This document shows positions 8,001-15,051 of a DNA stretch of 64,000 nt, one piece after another. Location of the stretch: NCBI RefSeq assembly GCF_030165005.1, contig NZ_JASNNW010000013.1, positions 1 to 64,000 of the forward strand, written 5' to 3'. This DNA is from Blastococcus capsensis. GTDB lineage: Bacteria > Actinomycetota > Actinomycetes > Mycobacteriales > Geodermatophilaceae. The notes under the pieces were generated by a model that did not search any database, was not told where the DNA came from, and saw only the letters and a list, made by a program, of their open reading frames with translations. Numbering within the stretch: the stretch's first letter is position 1; every line of letters starts with the position of its first letter. A program made the translations under genes and the position numbers.

Positions 8001-8798
8001 ATGAGCGAATACAGGTACCAGCACTTCCACGCCGGCCTGCTCGTCGAGGACCGTGGCTTCCTGGGCGGGATCGAGCCCGGTGGCCGGTTCCCGGACTTCG
8101 ACCTGCCCACGGTCAACGGTGAACGAGCCACCAGCCGGGAGCTGATCGGCGAGAAGCCCCTGCTGGTCTACTTCGGTTCGGTCACCTAGCCCATGACCGC
8201 CAGCGCCGGTCCGGCGCTGCAGCAGCTCTACGACGAGTTCGGGGACCGGGTCCGCTTCCTGACCCTCTACGTGCGCGAGGCCCATCCGGGTGACCGCTAC
8301 GTCCAACCGGGGGACATGGCGACCAAGATCGCGCACGCGCGGGCCTACGCGGAGCGCGACGGCATCCGCTGGCCGGTGGCCGTCGACGACGTCGACGGGA
8401 CACTGCACCGCCGGCTCGACGACAAGCCCGATGCCGCCTATCTCATCGGCGCCGACGGCAGCGTGCTGTTCCGCGGGCTGTGGGCCAACGAGCACGAACA
8501 CCTGCGGGCGGCCCTCCAAGCCGCGGCCGACGGGCACCCGGGCCCGATCGGGCAGTCCGAGGCCAAGGGCCGGGCCCTGCTGCGCGGCACCGGCATGATG
8601 TGGCAGACGCTGAGCGCGGCCGGCCCGGTCGCGCTGCGGGACGTGGCCCGGCAGGCGCCGCCGATGTGGCTGTCGGCCCGGCTGGCGCATCTCGCACATC
8701 CGCTGCCCCCGCTGGCTCGTGGAGCGATCGGGACCGCACTGCCGATGGTCGCCATGATGGGTGGTGCACTCGCCTGGCGGCGCCGCCGGCGCACGTAG
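8001..8798 (+). CDS. Deiodinase-like thioredoxin-fold protein with in-frame TAG, probable UAG-encoded selenoprotein
   Basis: The frame starts at ATG 8001 after GGGAG and runs to TAG 8796-8798 with one internal TAG at 8187-8189 (codon 63). Reading through it gives 265 residues. The N-terminal part has GGRFPDFDLPTVNG and the strand LLVYFGSVT, then TAG, then PMTASAG. The C-terminal part has RVRFLTLYVREAHPGDRY and DAAYLIGADGSVLFRG. This is the fold of iodothyronine-deiodinase-like redoxins, where the residue after FGSxT is the catalytic Cys or Sec. A GC stem with a GGTC loop follows exactly 18 nt downstream. C-terminally there is a hydrophobic stretch ending in five arginines, suggesting a membrane tail anchor. 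UAG as Sec is reported for this bacterial family. The alternative is a nonsense-broken pseudogene, which the intact downstream frame and the hairpin argue against. The physiological substrate is unknown; deiodination itself is not implied. Confidence 0.8.
8187..8219 (+). promoter_or_regulatory. TAG codon plus SECIS-like hairpin
   Basis: TAG at 8187-8189 is followed by a stem CAGCGCC (8201-8207) pairing with GGCGCTG (8213-8219), with a GGTCC loop at 8208-8212. The GGTC begins after 18 nt, the same spacing and the same loop bases as the E. coli fdhF SECIS as I recall it (TGA, 18 nt, GGTC). Bacterial SelB recognises such a loop placed directly downstream of the Sec codon. Confidence 0.7.
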
Positions 8799-8804
8799 TG
8801 GTCG

Positions 8805-8844
8805 GCGGTGGCCCGGCCGGCCGTGGCGTCGGCCGGGCCACCGC
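8805..8844 (+). terminator. Strong hairpin terminator after the selenoprotein-like gene
   Basis: A perfect 15-bp stem (8805-8819 with 8830-8844) with a 10-nt loop begins 6 nt after the final TAG of the deiodinase-like gene. There is no U-tract. Its position marks the end of the full-length frame, not the internal TAG. Confidence 0.75.
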
Positions 8845-9120
8845 TGTCCGTTCACCGGACGCCGCCGATCAGGTCGTACGTCGATGGCCTCCGCGCCGCC
8901 GGAGGTCCCGGATCTCTCGGTGCTCGTGGCGAGCGGCGCCGGCCGCGGCGGGTTGCTGCCGCCACCATCCTGGGCAGCCGCGTGCTCGGACAATGTCCGC
9001 CAAGTGACGTTCGCCGGTACGGGGCGGGCTGCCAGGGCAGAGGAACCCGGCGTCCTCCTCGTGGGAGGCCGCCGGCTGAAGAGCTGTAGCTGGGGGACCC
9101 GACGACAGCGAGGACACGAG
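8845..9120. other. Intergenic region, promoter side of the 9121 gene
   Basis: No supported gene is seen in these 276 bases after the terminator. They end in GAGGACACGAG, which serves as ribosome site of the membrane-protein gene at 9121. Confidence 0.4.
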
Positions 9121-9678
9121 ATGACCAGGTCCAGGAACGATCGACATGACACGGCGATGACGGCCGGCGGGGTGACGGCCGGCGGGGTGACGGCCGCTCC
9201 CGAGCCGATGGGCCGCCGCTTGCTGCGTGGCGCGATCGGCGGCATCGTCGCCGGCATCCCCTTCGCGGTGATCACGATGTGGTTCACCTCCACGACGGGC
9301 GGTGGCTGGCTGGCGCCGCTCAAGCTCATCTCGACGATCGTGCTGGGCGCCGACGCACTCCAGGCCGGCACCGCGCAGCCATGGGTCGGCGTCGCCGTGC
9401 ACATGGTGCTCTCCGCCCTCCTGGGCATGGCCTTCGCGCTCATCGCGCCGGCGCTGCGGACCAACGGCATCGCCGCGTTGGTCGGCACGGTCTACGGCGC
9501 GCTCCTCTACGTGGTCAACTTCCTGATCATCGGCAACACGATCCTGCCGCAGTTCCAGATGCCCAACCAGCCGTTCGAGGTGCTCACGCACATCGTCTTC
9601 GGCACGCTGCTGAGCTTCTTCTTCTACAGCTCGGGCGTGCGTCGGAACGAGCCCTTCCTCGCCACCGGCCGCCGGTGA
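9121..9678 (+). CDS. Membrane protein of unknown function
   Basis: A 185-residue protein. Its short polar N-terminus contains two copies of a five-residue unit (TAGGV) encoded by a 15-bp direct repeat at 9160-9189. It then has four hydrophobic spans: GAIGGIVAGIPFAVITMWF, HMVLSALLGMAFALIAPAL, IAALVGTVYGALLYVVNFLI and HIVFGTLLSFFFYS. The ATG at 9121 is preceded by GAGGACACGAG. The family resembles uncharacterised actinobacterial membrane proteins; no function can be given. It ends just before a strong terminator, so it is probably monocistronic. Confidence 0.75.
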   Translation: MTRSRNDRHDTAMTAGGVTAGGVTAAPEPMGRRLLRGAIGGIVAGIPFAVITMWFTSTTGGGWLAPLKLISTIVLGADALQAGTAQPWVGVAVHMVLSALLGMAFALIAPALRTNGIAALVGTVYGALLYVVNFLIIGNTILPQFQMPNQPFEVLTHIVFGTLLSFFFYSSGVRRNEPFLATGRR

Positions 9679-9691
9679 CGTCCGGCCGGCG

Positions 9692-9728
9692 GCAGGGAAG
9701 GACGCCGAGTCTCGGCGTCCTTCCCTGC
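9692..9728. terminator. Hairpin terminator
   Basis: A 16-bp perfect stem (9692-9707 with 9713-9728) with a 5-nt loop follows the membrane-protein stop codon by 13 nt. No U-tract. Confidence 0.8.
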
Positions 9729-9796
9729 TGCCCGGTCATCGGGGGAGGCCGCGCCACGGCCGAGCGGATGCCGGCGGCCCCGCCTACGGTCGGGTC

Positions 9797-10591
9797 ATGT
9801 CACTGACTCTCGGCACCGGCCCCCTCGCCCGGCCCTCGGAGGGCCGGCTCAACGCCGACCTCTGGTCCGTGGCGCCGGAGCACGCGCTCTACCTGCACCC
9901 CCTGCAGGAGCGCATCCGTGGCGTACTCGGCGGGCGCACCGTCGTGGACACGACCAGCGCGGTGCTGCTGCACGAGACCGGGCTGCTCCCGCGCTGGTAC
10001 CTCCCGCTGGCCGACGTCGCGCCCGGCGTGCTGCACCCCAGCGACACCCGCACGACGTGCCCGTTCAAGGGTGAGGCCCGCTACTGGCACCTGGAGGTCG
10101 GCGACCACCGGGTGGAGGACGCCGCCTGGTCCTATCCCGAACCGGTGGCCGGGTGCCCACCGCTTGCCGGGCTGGTCTCCTTCTACCTGGAGCGGCTGGA
10201 CGCCTGGTACGTCGAGGAAGAGGAGCTGCTCGGCCATCCCCGGGACCCGTTCCACCGCGTCGACGCCCGGCGCTCCTCCCGCCACGTGGTCGTCAGCGTC
10301 GGCGGGCAGGTGGTCGCCGAGACCCGCAGCCCGGTGGGGATCTTCGAGACCGGCATGCCGGCGCGCTGGTACGTGCCGGAGGCCGACGTGCACGGCGGCG
10401 TGCTGCAGCCGAGCGACACCACGTCGGTCTGCCCGTACAAGGGGGTGGCCAGCTACGAGCACGTGACCGTCGAGGGCCGGCGGTACGACGACGTGGTGTG
10501 GTGCTACCGGGAGCCGCTGCTCGAGGCTCTGCCGGCGGCCGGCTACCGCTCGTTCGACGGGGACGGTGTGGAGGTGCAGGTGAGCACCTGA
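9797..10591 (+). CDS. DUF427 domain-containing protein, two domains
   Basis: The 264-residue protein carries two copies of the DUF427 fold. The first contains LLPRWYLPLADV and PSDTRTTCPFKGEARYWHL; the second contains MPARWYVPEADV and PSDTTSVCPYKGVASYEHV. The repeated CPxKG motif with upstream RWY is diagnostic. The function of DUF427 proteins is unknown; some are proposed to have nucleotidyltransferase- or tautomerase-like roles. Its stop lies only 6 bp from the convergent dehalogenase-like gene. Confidence 0.85.
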   Translation: MSLTLGTGPLARPSEGRLNADLWSVAPEHALYLHPLQERIRGVLGGRTVVDTTSAVLLHETGLLPRWYLPLADVAPGVLHPSDTRTTCPFKGEARYWHLEVGDHRVEDAAWSYPEPVAGCPPLAGLVSFYLERLDAWYVEEEELLGHPRDPFHRVDARRSSRHVVVSVGGQVVAETRSPVGIFETGMPARWYVPEADVHGGVLQPSDTTSVCPYKGVASYEHVTVEGRRYDDVVWCYREPLLEALPAAGYRSFDGDGVEVQVST

Positions 10592-10597
10592 TCCAGC

Positions 10598-11269
10598 TCA
10601 GCCCAGCTGCTCGGCGAGGTCGGTCAGGCCGGTGGCGCGCCGCGACGGCGGGGTGAAGGACTCCGGGTAGGGCGTCCCGGCACGGTCGATCCACGCGGTG
10701 GCCAGCCCGGCTCGGGCGGCGCCGTCGATGTCCCACGGATGGACGGCCACCAAGAGCATCTCGGCCGGGTCGGTGCCGCAGGTGCGAGCGGCGTACTCGT
10801 AGGCGACGCGCGCCGGCTTCCAGGCGCCGGCGTCCTCCACCGACAGCAGCGCCTCGAACTCTCCGCGGATGCCGGCGCCGGTGAGCAGCGCCTCCGACAC
10901 CGAGGTGGAGCCGTTGGTCAGGGTGACCAGGCGCCGTCCCGACGCGCGCAGGGCCCGGACCCCCGCGGGCACGTCGGGGTGCACGGCTAGCTGGCTGAAC
11001 CCGCTCATGACGTGGTCGACGGCCGTGTCCAGGTCCCGGTCGAGATCCACGTCCCGCAGCAGCGTGCGCAGCCCGTCGACCCCGAGCTCGGCGAAGGGAC
11101 GGGAGGCGCCGGCGGCGGTGAGGGCGAACCCGTCGCGCAGCAGCGAGGCGAACCACAGCTTGGACAGATGGGCGGGTGCTCCGATGTCGGCGAACCGCTG
11201 GGCCATCGGGCTCATGTCGGAGAGGGTCTCGTTGACGTCGAAGACGATCACGGACGGCGATGCACTCAA
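10598..11269 (-). CDS. Haloacid dehalogenase type II-like HAD hydrolase
   Basis: The 223-residue protein has the full type II haloacid dehalogenase pattern: nucleophile Asp11 in VIVFDVNETLSD, motif II LTNGSTS, motif III Lys in AWKPARVAYEYA, and the acidic motif VAVHPWDIDGAARAGL. L-2-haloacid dehalogenases convert 2-haloalkanoic acids to 2-hydroxyacids through an aspartyl ester. The best start is TTG at 11269, seven bases after GGAG; a GTG six codons later is the alternative. It is the last gene of a four-gene minus-strand set with three other genes that also resemble dehalogenase or hydrolase families. Confidence 0.82.
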   Translation of the reverse strand: MSASPSVIVFDVNETLSDMSPMAQRFADIGAPAHLSKLWFASLLRDGFALTAAGASRPFAELGVDGLRTLLRDVDLDRDLDTAVDHVMSGFSQLAVHPDVPAGVRALRASGRRLVTLTNGSTSVSEALLTGAGIRGEFEALLSVEDAGAWKPARVAYEYAARTCGTDPAEMLLVAVHPWDIDGAARAGLATAWIDRAGTPYPESFTPPSRRATGLTDLAEQLG

Positions 11270-11333
11270 CGCGGGGCTCCTGGGGGTCGGTGAGGCGAGG
11301 GGCGGACGGCGGATCGGGGTCGCGGGCCGGCGC

Positions 11334-12104
11334 TCATCCGGCGTCCGTGCTGGAGGCCGCCAGCACCAGGACCCGGGGGAGGGTGGCGAGATAGGAGTCC
11401 AGCACCGCAGCCATGCCGGGGCGCGCATCGGTCAGCCCGGCCTGCTCCAGGGCGGCCGGCGTGGCGGCGACCCGCCACGGGAGTCGGCGTGCCGCCTCGG
11501 ACGCCCGCAGCTGCAGGTCGTCGGCGGCCGGCCGGCCGGCGGCGACCTGGGGACGCAGTGCCGCCCAGGCCGGTTCCAGCAGGCCCCGTCCGGCCAGCGT
11601 GCGCCAGATGCTGTTGACGATCGGCGTCTCCAGGGCGGCGCGGATCTCGCCGTAGAGATGGGGGGCCGGGGCGTCCTGCGGCGACGGCGCGGGGCTGCGC
11701 GGCTCCACCGGGCGGGGAGCGGGGGCGTCCCCCGGCGCGGACGGCACGTCCAGCTCGCCGTCCAGTGCCAGCCGCAGACCGGCGGTCAGGAGCAGCATCC
11801 GGCTCAGCGGACCGGCGAACTCCGCGAGCCCGGCCCGGACGTCGGCGTCGGCAGGCGGCTGCGCGAGCTCCCGCACCGCGGAGACCAACTGCTGGGCGGA
11901 GGAGCCGAACGAGGCGTCCGACAGCATTGGCGCGGCCTGCTCGTGGGCCAGCACGAGATATCCGGGGCACAGCGCCAGCGACTTGAACAGGCTCGGCACG
12001 AAGGGCATCCCGTCCAGCAGGTCGGCGTACACCCCGGCGACGACGCCCGTGGCCTCCGCCTCCTCCACCATGGGATAACCCACGAACCCGTCGTCACCGG
12101 CCAT
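11334..12104 (-). CDS. DehI-like halocarboxylic acid dehydrogenase family protein
   Basis: A 256-residue, largely helical protein made of two similar halves: GVVAGVYADLLDGMPFVPSLFKSLALCPGYL and TPIVNSIWRTLAGRGLLEPAWAALRP. The repeated Y/W-x-x-LA-x-x-P pattern resembles group I 2-haloacid dehalogenases (DehI), a pseudo-dimeric fold. The two halves are joined by a Pro/Ala-rich linker. Its ATG lies inside the end of the hydrolase gene (11-bp overlap), so it is translated with it. Family assignment is by pattern memory, so moderate; the catalytic Asp/Asn pair cannot be confirmed here. Confidence 0.6.
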   Translation of the reverse strand: MAGDDGFVGYPMVEEAEATGVVAGVYADLLDGMPFVPSLFKSLALCPGYLVLAHEQAAPMLSDASFGSSAQQLVSAVRELAQPPADADVRAGLAEFAGPLSRMLLLTAGLRLALDGELDVPSAPGDAPAPRPVEPRSPAPSPQDAPAPHLYGEIRAALETPIVNSIWRTLAGRGLLEPAWAALRPQVAAGRPAADDLQLRASEAARRLPWRVAATPAALEQAGLTDARPGMAAVLDSYLATLPRVLVLAASSTDAG

Positions 12105-12960
12105 ACGTCTCGCCCCGTCCCGGCGCGGTGCCCGTCGAGGGTGGCGTGAGCAGCTCGTTGACGGCTGCCGCGATGACCTCGGGATGGTCCTCGGGCGTGA
12201 AGTGCTTGCCCCCGGGGATCGGCTGCAGCGAAGTGCCGAGGTCGGCGGCGAGACGGCGGCCGTACTCGACCTTCTGGAACTGGTCGGCGTCCCCCCACAC
12301 CACGCGGGCAGGGAGGCCGAGGCTGGGCAGCTGGTCGGCGACGGCGATCGTGTCCTCCACGTGTAGCGCGCTGACCTGGCGCATCAGGCTGCGCGCGGCG
12401 CCATGGGCGACGTAGTGCTGCCAGTGCACGCCGATCGACTCCAGCGCCCGTGCCCGGTCGTCGTGACCGCGGTGGATCAGCTGGACGAAGGAGGGGTAGA
12501 GGGCGAGCTCCGGCAGGTACCGCAGGACCGGCGCGGCCTGGCGCATGGCCTTCACGCTGGGGATCGGCCAGGAGTCGTAGCAGACGGCGTTGGTCAGCAC
12601 GAGACCGGAGAACCGGCCGGGGGCCCGGGTGGCGGCGATCTGCGCCACTCCGCCGCCGAGGTCGTGGCCGACGAGGACCGGTGCCTCGACGCCGACCGTG
12701 TCGAGCCAGCGCAGCAGCCGGTCGGCCTGGGCGGTCAGGCCGAGATCGCGGCCTTCGCCGTCGGGGATGGAGCTGCCGTACCCGGCCATCTCCAGCGCGA
12801 GGGAACGGCCGCTGACCAGCGGCATGACGTGGCGCCACAGCCGGGGGGAGGTCGGGATGCCGTGCAGGAGGACGACGGGGGAGCCCTCGCCGTGCTCGAG
12901 CCAACGGATCGGCTCGCCGTCCATGAGGTCCTCGTGCAGGTGCCCGCCGAGCCCGTTCAC
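12094..12960 (-). CDS. Alpha/beta hydrolase, haloalkane dehalogenase/epoxide hydrolase type
   Basis: The 288-residue protein has the oxyanion-hole segment VVLLHGIPTSPRLWRHV and the nucleophile elbow GHDLGGGVAQ with Asp as nucleophile, which places it with haloalkane dehalogenases and epoxide hydrolases. A late GKHF supplies the catalytic His. True haloalkane dehalogenases usually have Trp right after the nucleophile for halide binding; here it is Leu, so dehalogenation is not certain. It starts at GTG 12960, overlapping the upstream VKOR-like stop (GTGA). Confidence 0.8.
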   Translation of the reverse strand: MNGLGGHLHEDLMDGEPIRWLEHGEGSPVVLLHGIPTSPRLWRHVMPLVSGRSLALEMAGYGSSIPDGEGRDLGLTAQADRLLRWLDTVGVEAPVLVGHDLGGGVAQIAATRAPGRFSGLVLTNAVCYDSWPIPSVKAMRQAAPVLRYLPELALYPSFVQLIHRGHDDRARALESIGVHWQHYVAHGAARSLMRQVSALHVEDTIAVADQLPSLGLPARVVWGDADQFQKVEYGRRLAADLGTSLQPIPGGKHFTPEDHPEVIAAAVNELLTPPSTGTAPGRGETYGR

Positions 12961-13550
12961 GACCGGCTCCGCAGGCGACGGAGGGCGGCGCGCGCCTCGG
13001 GCAGGGCCAGCGGGAGAGTGGCGACCTGGGCCGCCGCGGCGACGGTGCACCAGGAGCAGACCTTGCGGTGCTTGGTCACCTGCTCGATGAACAGGTAGAT
13101 GCCGCCGCCGGCGTCCGCCGCGGTCTTCGCGGCCAGCGCCAGCGGTATCCACGGCATCGTCCGGGCGCGGTTGCGGTCGCCCATGCCGGCCAGCGCCAGG
13201 GTGGCTCCGGCGCTCAGCAGGCCGATCGCGGCGTCCGGGGTCTTCAGCCGCTGGTAGGCCTCGCCGGCGGCGTCGACGGCGTCGGCGTCGAGGAACGGCA
13301 GCGACGGCTCGGGCATCCGGCGCAGCAACCCGAACTGGTAGAGACCGACCACACCCAGTGCGGCCGAGGCCAGCGAGGTCAGCCCCGCCACCCGGCGACG
13401 CTGCTCCAGGAAGCTGCCGCTGCCCCGCCGCAGGTCGTCACTCACCTGCTCTGCCGCCGGCGAGCTCGACCGGCCGATCCCTCCTGGCCGGGGGCGTACG
13501 GACGCCGCCGGCGGTCCGGCCGGGTGCCGTCTCACGCTGGTCGTTCGCAT
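12957..13550 (-). CDS. Vitamin K epoxide reductase (VKOR)-like membrane protein
   Basis: A 197-residue protein with several hydrophobic segments and a CxxC in VCSWCTVAAAAQVATLPLAL, the VKOR/DsbB-type redox centre. Upstream are LTSLASAALGVVGLYQFGLL and AAIGLLSAGATLALAGMG. VKOR proteins reoxidise periplasmic disulfide catalysts using quinones; the second, loop cysteine pair of full VKORs is not visible, so only the family fold is claimed. The ATG at 13550 follows AGAGGAGGA. First gene of the minus-strand operon continuing into the hydrolase, DehI-like and HAD genes. Confidence 0.65.
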   Translation of the reverse strand: MRTTSVRRHPAGPPAASVRPRPGGIGRSSSPAAEQVSDDLRRGSGSFLEQRRRVAGLTSLASAALGVVGLYQFGLLRRMPEPSLPFLDADAVDAAGEAYQRLKTPDAAIGLLSAGATLALAGMGDRNRARTMPWIPLALAAKTAADAGGGIYLFIEQVTKHRKVCSWCTVAAAAQVATLPLALPEARAALRRLRSRS

Positions 13551-13749
13551 TGCGGGTCCTCCTCTGGTCGGTGGATCTCCGTGCTGCCATGCCCGGTCGG
13601 CAGCCGGGAAACGCGCCCGACGGCACACTTTCGGCGACCGATCCCGGTGAGGGAGCCGGAGAGGAAGGTCGGTTGCCGACGACCTGCCGACCGGCACCCC
13701 GGGACGCCCCGTGCCTCCGGCGGCGGGGCGTCCCGGGAGCAGCGGCGGG

Positions 13750-14352
13750 TCAGGCCACGAGCTTGGTGGTCACCTCGGCGAGGCGGCGGCCCTGGTAGCG
13801 GGCGGCAGCGAGCTCGGCCTCGGTGGCGGTGGCCGACTGGCCGCCGGAGGCGTTGGAGACGCCGTAGGGATTGCCACCCGCCGCGAACAGCAGGGGGTCG
13901 GTGTACCCGGGCGGCACGATGACCGCGCCGAAGTGGGAGAAGACGTTGAACAGCGTCAGGATCGTCGACTCGTTGCCGCCGTGGACGTTCTGCGCACTGG
14001 TGAAGGCGGTCGCGCCCTTGTTGGCGAGCTTCCCCGTGAACCACAGGCCGCCCAGGGTGTCGATGAACTGCTTCATCTGGGCCGCGGGCGTGCCGAAGCG
14101 GGTCGGCGTACCGAGGGCGTAGCCGTCGGCCCACTCCATGTCGGCCGGCGTGGCCACCTCGACCTCGCCGGCGGTGGCGTCCACGTGGGCTCGCCACAGC
14201 GGGTTGGAGTCGATCGCCTCGTCCGGAGCCAGCTCCGGCACCCGGCGCAGGCGCACCTCGGCGCCGGCCTCGCGGGCGCCGTCGGCCAGCGCGGCGGCCA
14301 GCTGGTGGACGTTCCCGGTGGACGAGTAGTAGATGACAGCGATGTTGGGCAC
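13750..14352 (-). CDS. wrbA: NAD(P)H:quinone oxidoreductase, WrbA type IV flavodoxin family
   Basis: The 200-residue protein starts VPNIAVIYYSSTGNVHQLA, the FMN phosphate-binding loop of flavodoxins. It continues with GYALGTPTRFGTPAAQMKQFID and TAFTSAQNVHGGNE, all characteristic of WrbA, with HFGAVIVPPGY in the second half. WrbA carries out two-electron reduction of quinones with NAD(P)H as protection against oxidative stress. The GTG at 14352 follows AGAGGAGAACC. It stands apart from the merR gene by 139 bp. Confidence 0.92.
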   Translation of the reverse strand: MPNIAVIYYSSTGNVHQLAAALADGAREAGAEVRLRRVPELAPDEAIDSNPLWRAHVDATAGEVEVATPADMEWADGYALGTPTRFGTPAAQMKQFIDTLGGLWFTGKLANKGATAFTSAQNVHGGNESTILTLFNVFSHFGAVIVPPGYTDPLLFAAGGNPYGVSNASGGQSATATEAELAAARYQGRRLAEVTTKLVA

Positions 14353-14491
14353 GGTTCTCCTCTGATCGGGTGGCGCGGTCACGGCGGCTCGGTAGCCGGT
14401 GCGCCTCATTGAGCGCTCAACCGCGAATTCGACCGTAGGTCGCGCCGGTGGGTCCCGCGAGCCGAGAGGAGATGCGTGTCGGCGGCGCTGG

Positions 14492-14965
14492 TCAGCAGTG
14501 GGCGGCGCCGCGCCCCCTCCGCTGCTGTCCGTCCCGGCGTCCGGCAGTCCGCGTGGCGGCAGCGACGGCGTCGGTGGGGATCACCTGGCAGACGGCGGCG
14601 GGGCTGCACGCGGCCGGATCCAGCGTGCGGGCGCGCGAGCGGAGCCGCTGCACCTGTCTCCGTAGTGCGGTGAGTTCGGCGATGCGCCGGTCGAGGTCGG
14701 CGGCGTGCGTGTCCAGCAATGCCACGACGTGCTCGCACGGCGCGCCGCTGCCGTCCCGGACCATGATGACGTCGCGGATCTCGGCCAGGGTGAGCCCGGC
14801 GGCCTGGGCGGCCTTCACGAACGCCAACCGGTCGACGGCGCCCTCTTCGTACTCCCGGTACCCGGATGGGCGCCGAGCCGGTGCGGGGAGTACGCCGGCG
14901 GATTCGTAGAACCGGATCGTCTTCGCCGTCAGCCCGCTCCGGGCGGCGAGCTCGCCGATGCGCAC
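14492..14965 (-). CDS. merR: MerR family heavy-metal (probably mercury) regulator
   Basis: A 157-residue protein with the N-terminal winged HTH (MRIGELAARSGLTAKTIRFYE) and a dimerisation helix. Cysteines C77 (APCEHV), C120 and C126 (ACSPAAVCQVI) match the three-cysteine layout of Hg/Zn/Cd-responsive members; CueR-type copper regulators have Ser at the first position. It is divergent from a merA-like gene. The gap has a canonical MerR-type promoter with long spacer, so mercury-activated transcription of merA is the likely role. GTG start at 14965. Confidence 0.85.
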   Translation of the reverse strand: MRIGELAARSGLTAKTIRFYESAGVLPAPARRPSGYREYEEGAVDRLAFVKAAQAAGLTLAEIRDVIMVRDGSGAPCEHVVALLDTHAADLDRRIAELTALRRQVQRLRSRARTLDPAACSPAAVCQVIPTDAVAAATRTAGRRDGQQRRGRGAAHC

Positions 14966-14981
14966 CGGCGCACTCTACGCC

Positions 14982-15012
14982 TTGACCTTCCAGTGCAGTG
15001 GAAGCCCTACGG
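14982..15012 (+). promoter_or_regulatory. MerR-type promoter/operator upstream of merA
   Basis: A -35 TTGACC (14982-14987), a 19-nt spacer and a -10-like CTACGG (15007-15012) are present. The dyad CTTCCA / TGGAAG sits in the spacer, as in CueR/MerR operators. The 19-nt spacing is characteristic of promoters that MerR proteins activate by untwisting. Confidence 0.8.
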
Positions 15013-15051
15013 TCGGCCGCCAGGTCGTCGAACGGAGCAGAGGAGAGGCAC

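Noticed and set aside
8187-8189. Pyrrolysine at the TAG
   Set aside because: The position is the catalytic Cys/Sec site and a SECIS-like hairpin follows. Pyrrolysine would not serve as a redox residue.
8193-8798. A separate gene starting at ATG 8193
   Set aside because: It would start two codons after the TAG with no ribosome site and would lack half of the thioredoxin fold. The complete fold needs both parts.
12094-12960. Firm haloalkane dehalogenase call
   Set aside because: The residue after the nucleophile Asp is Leu, not the halide-binding Trp, so I keep the broader alpha/beta hydrolase call.
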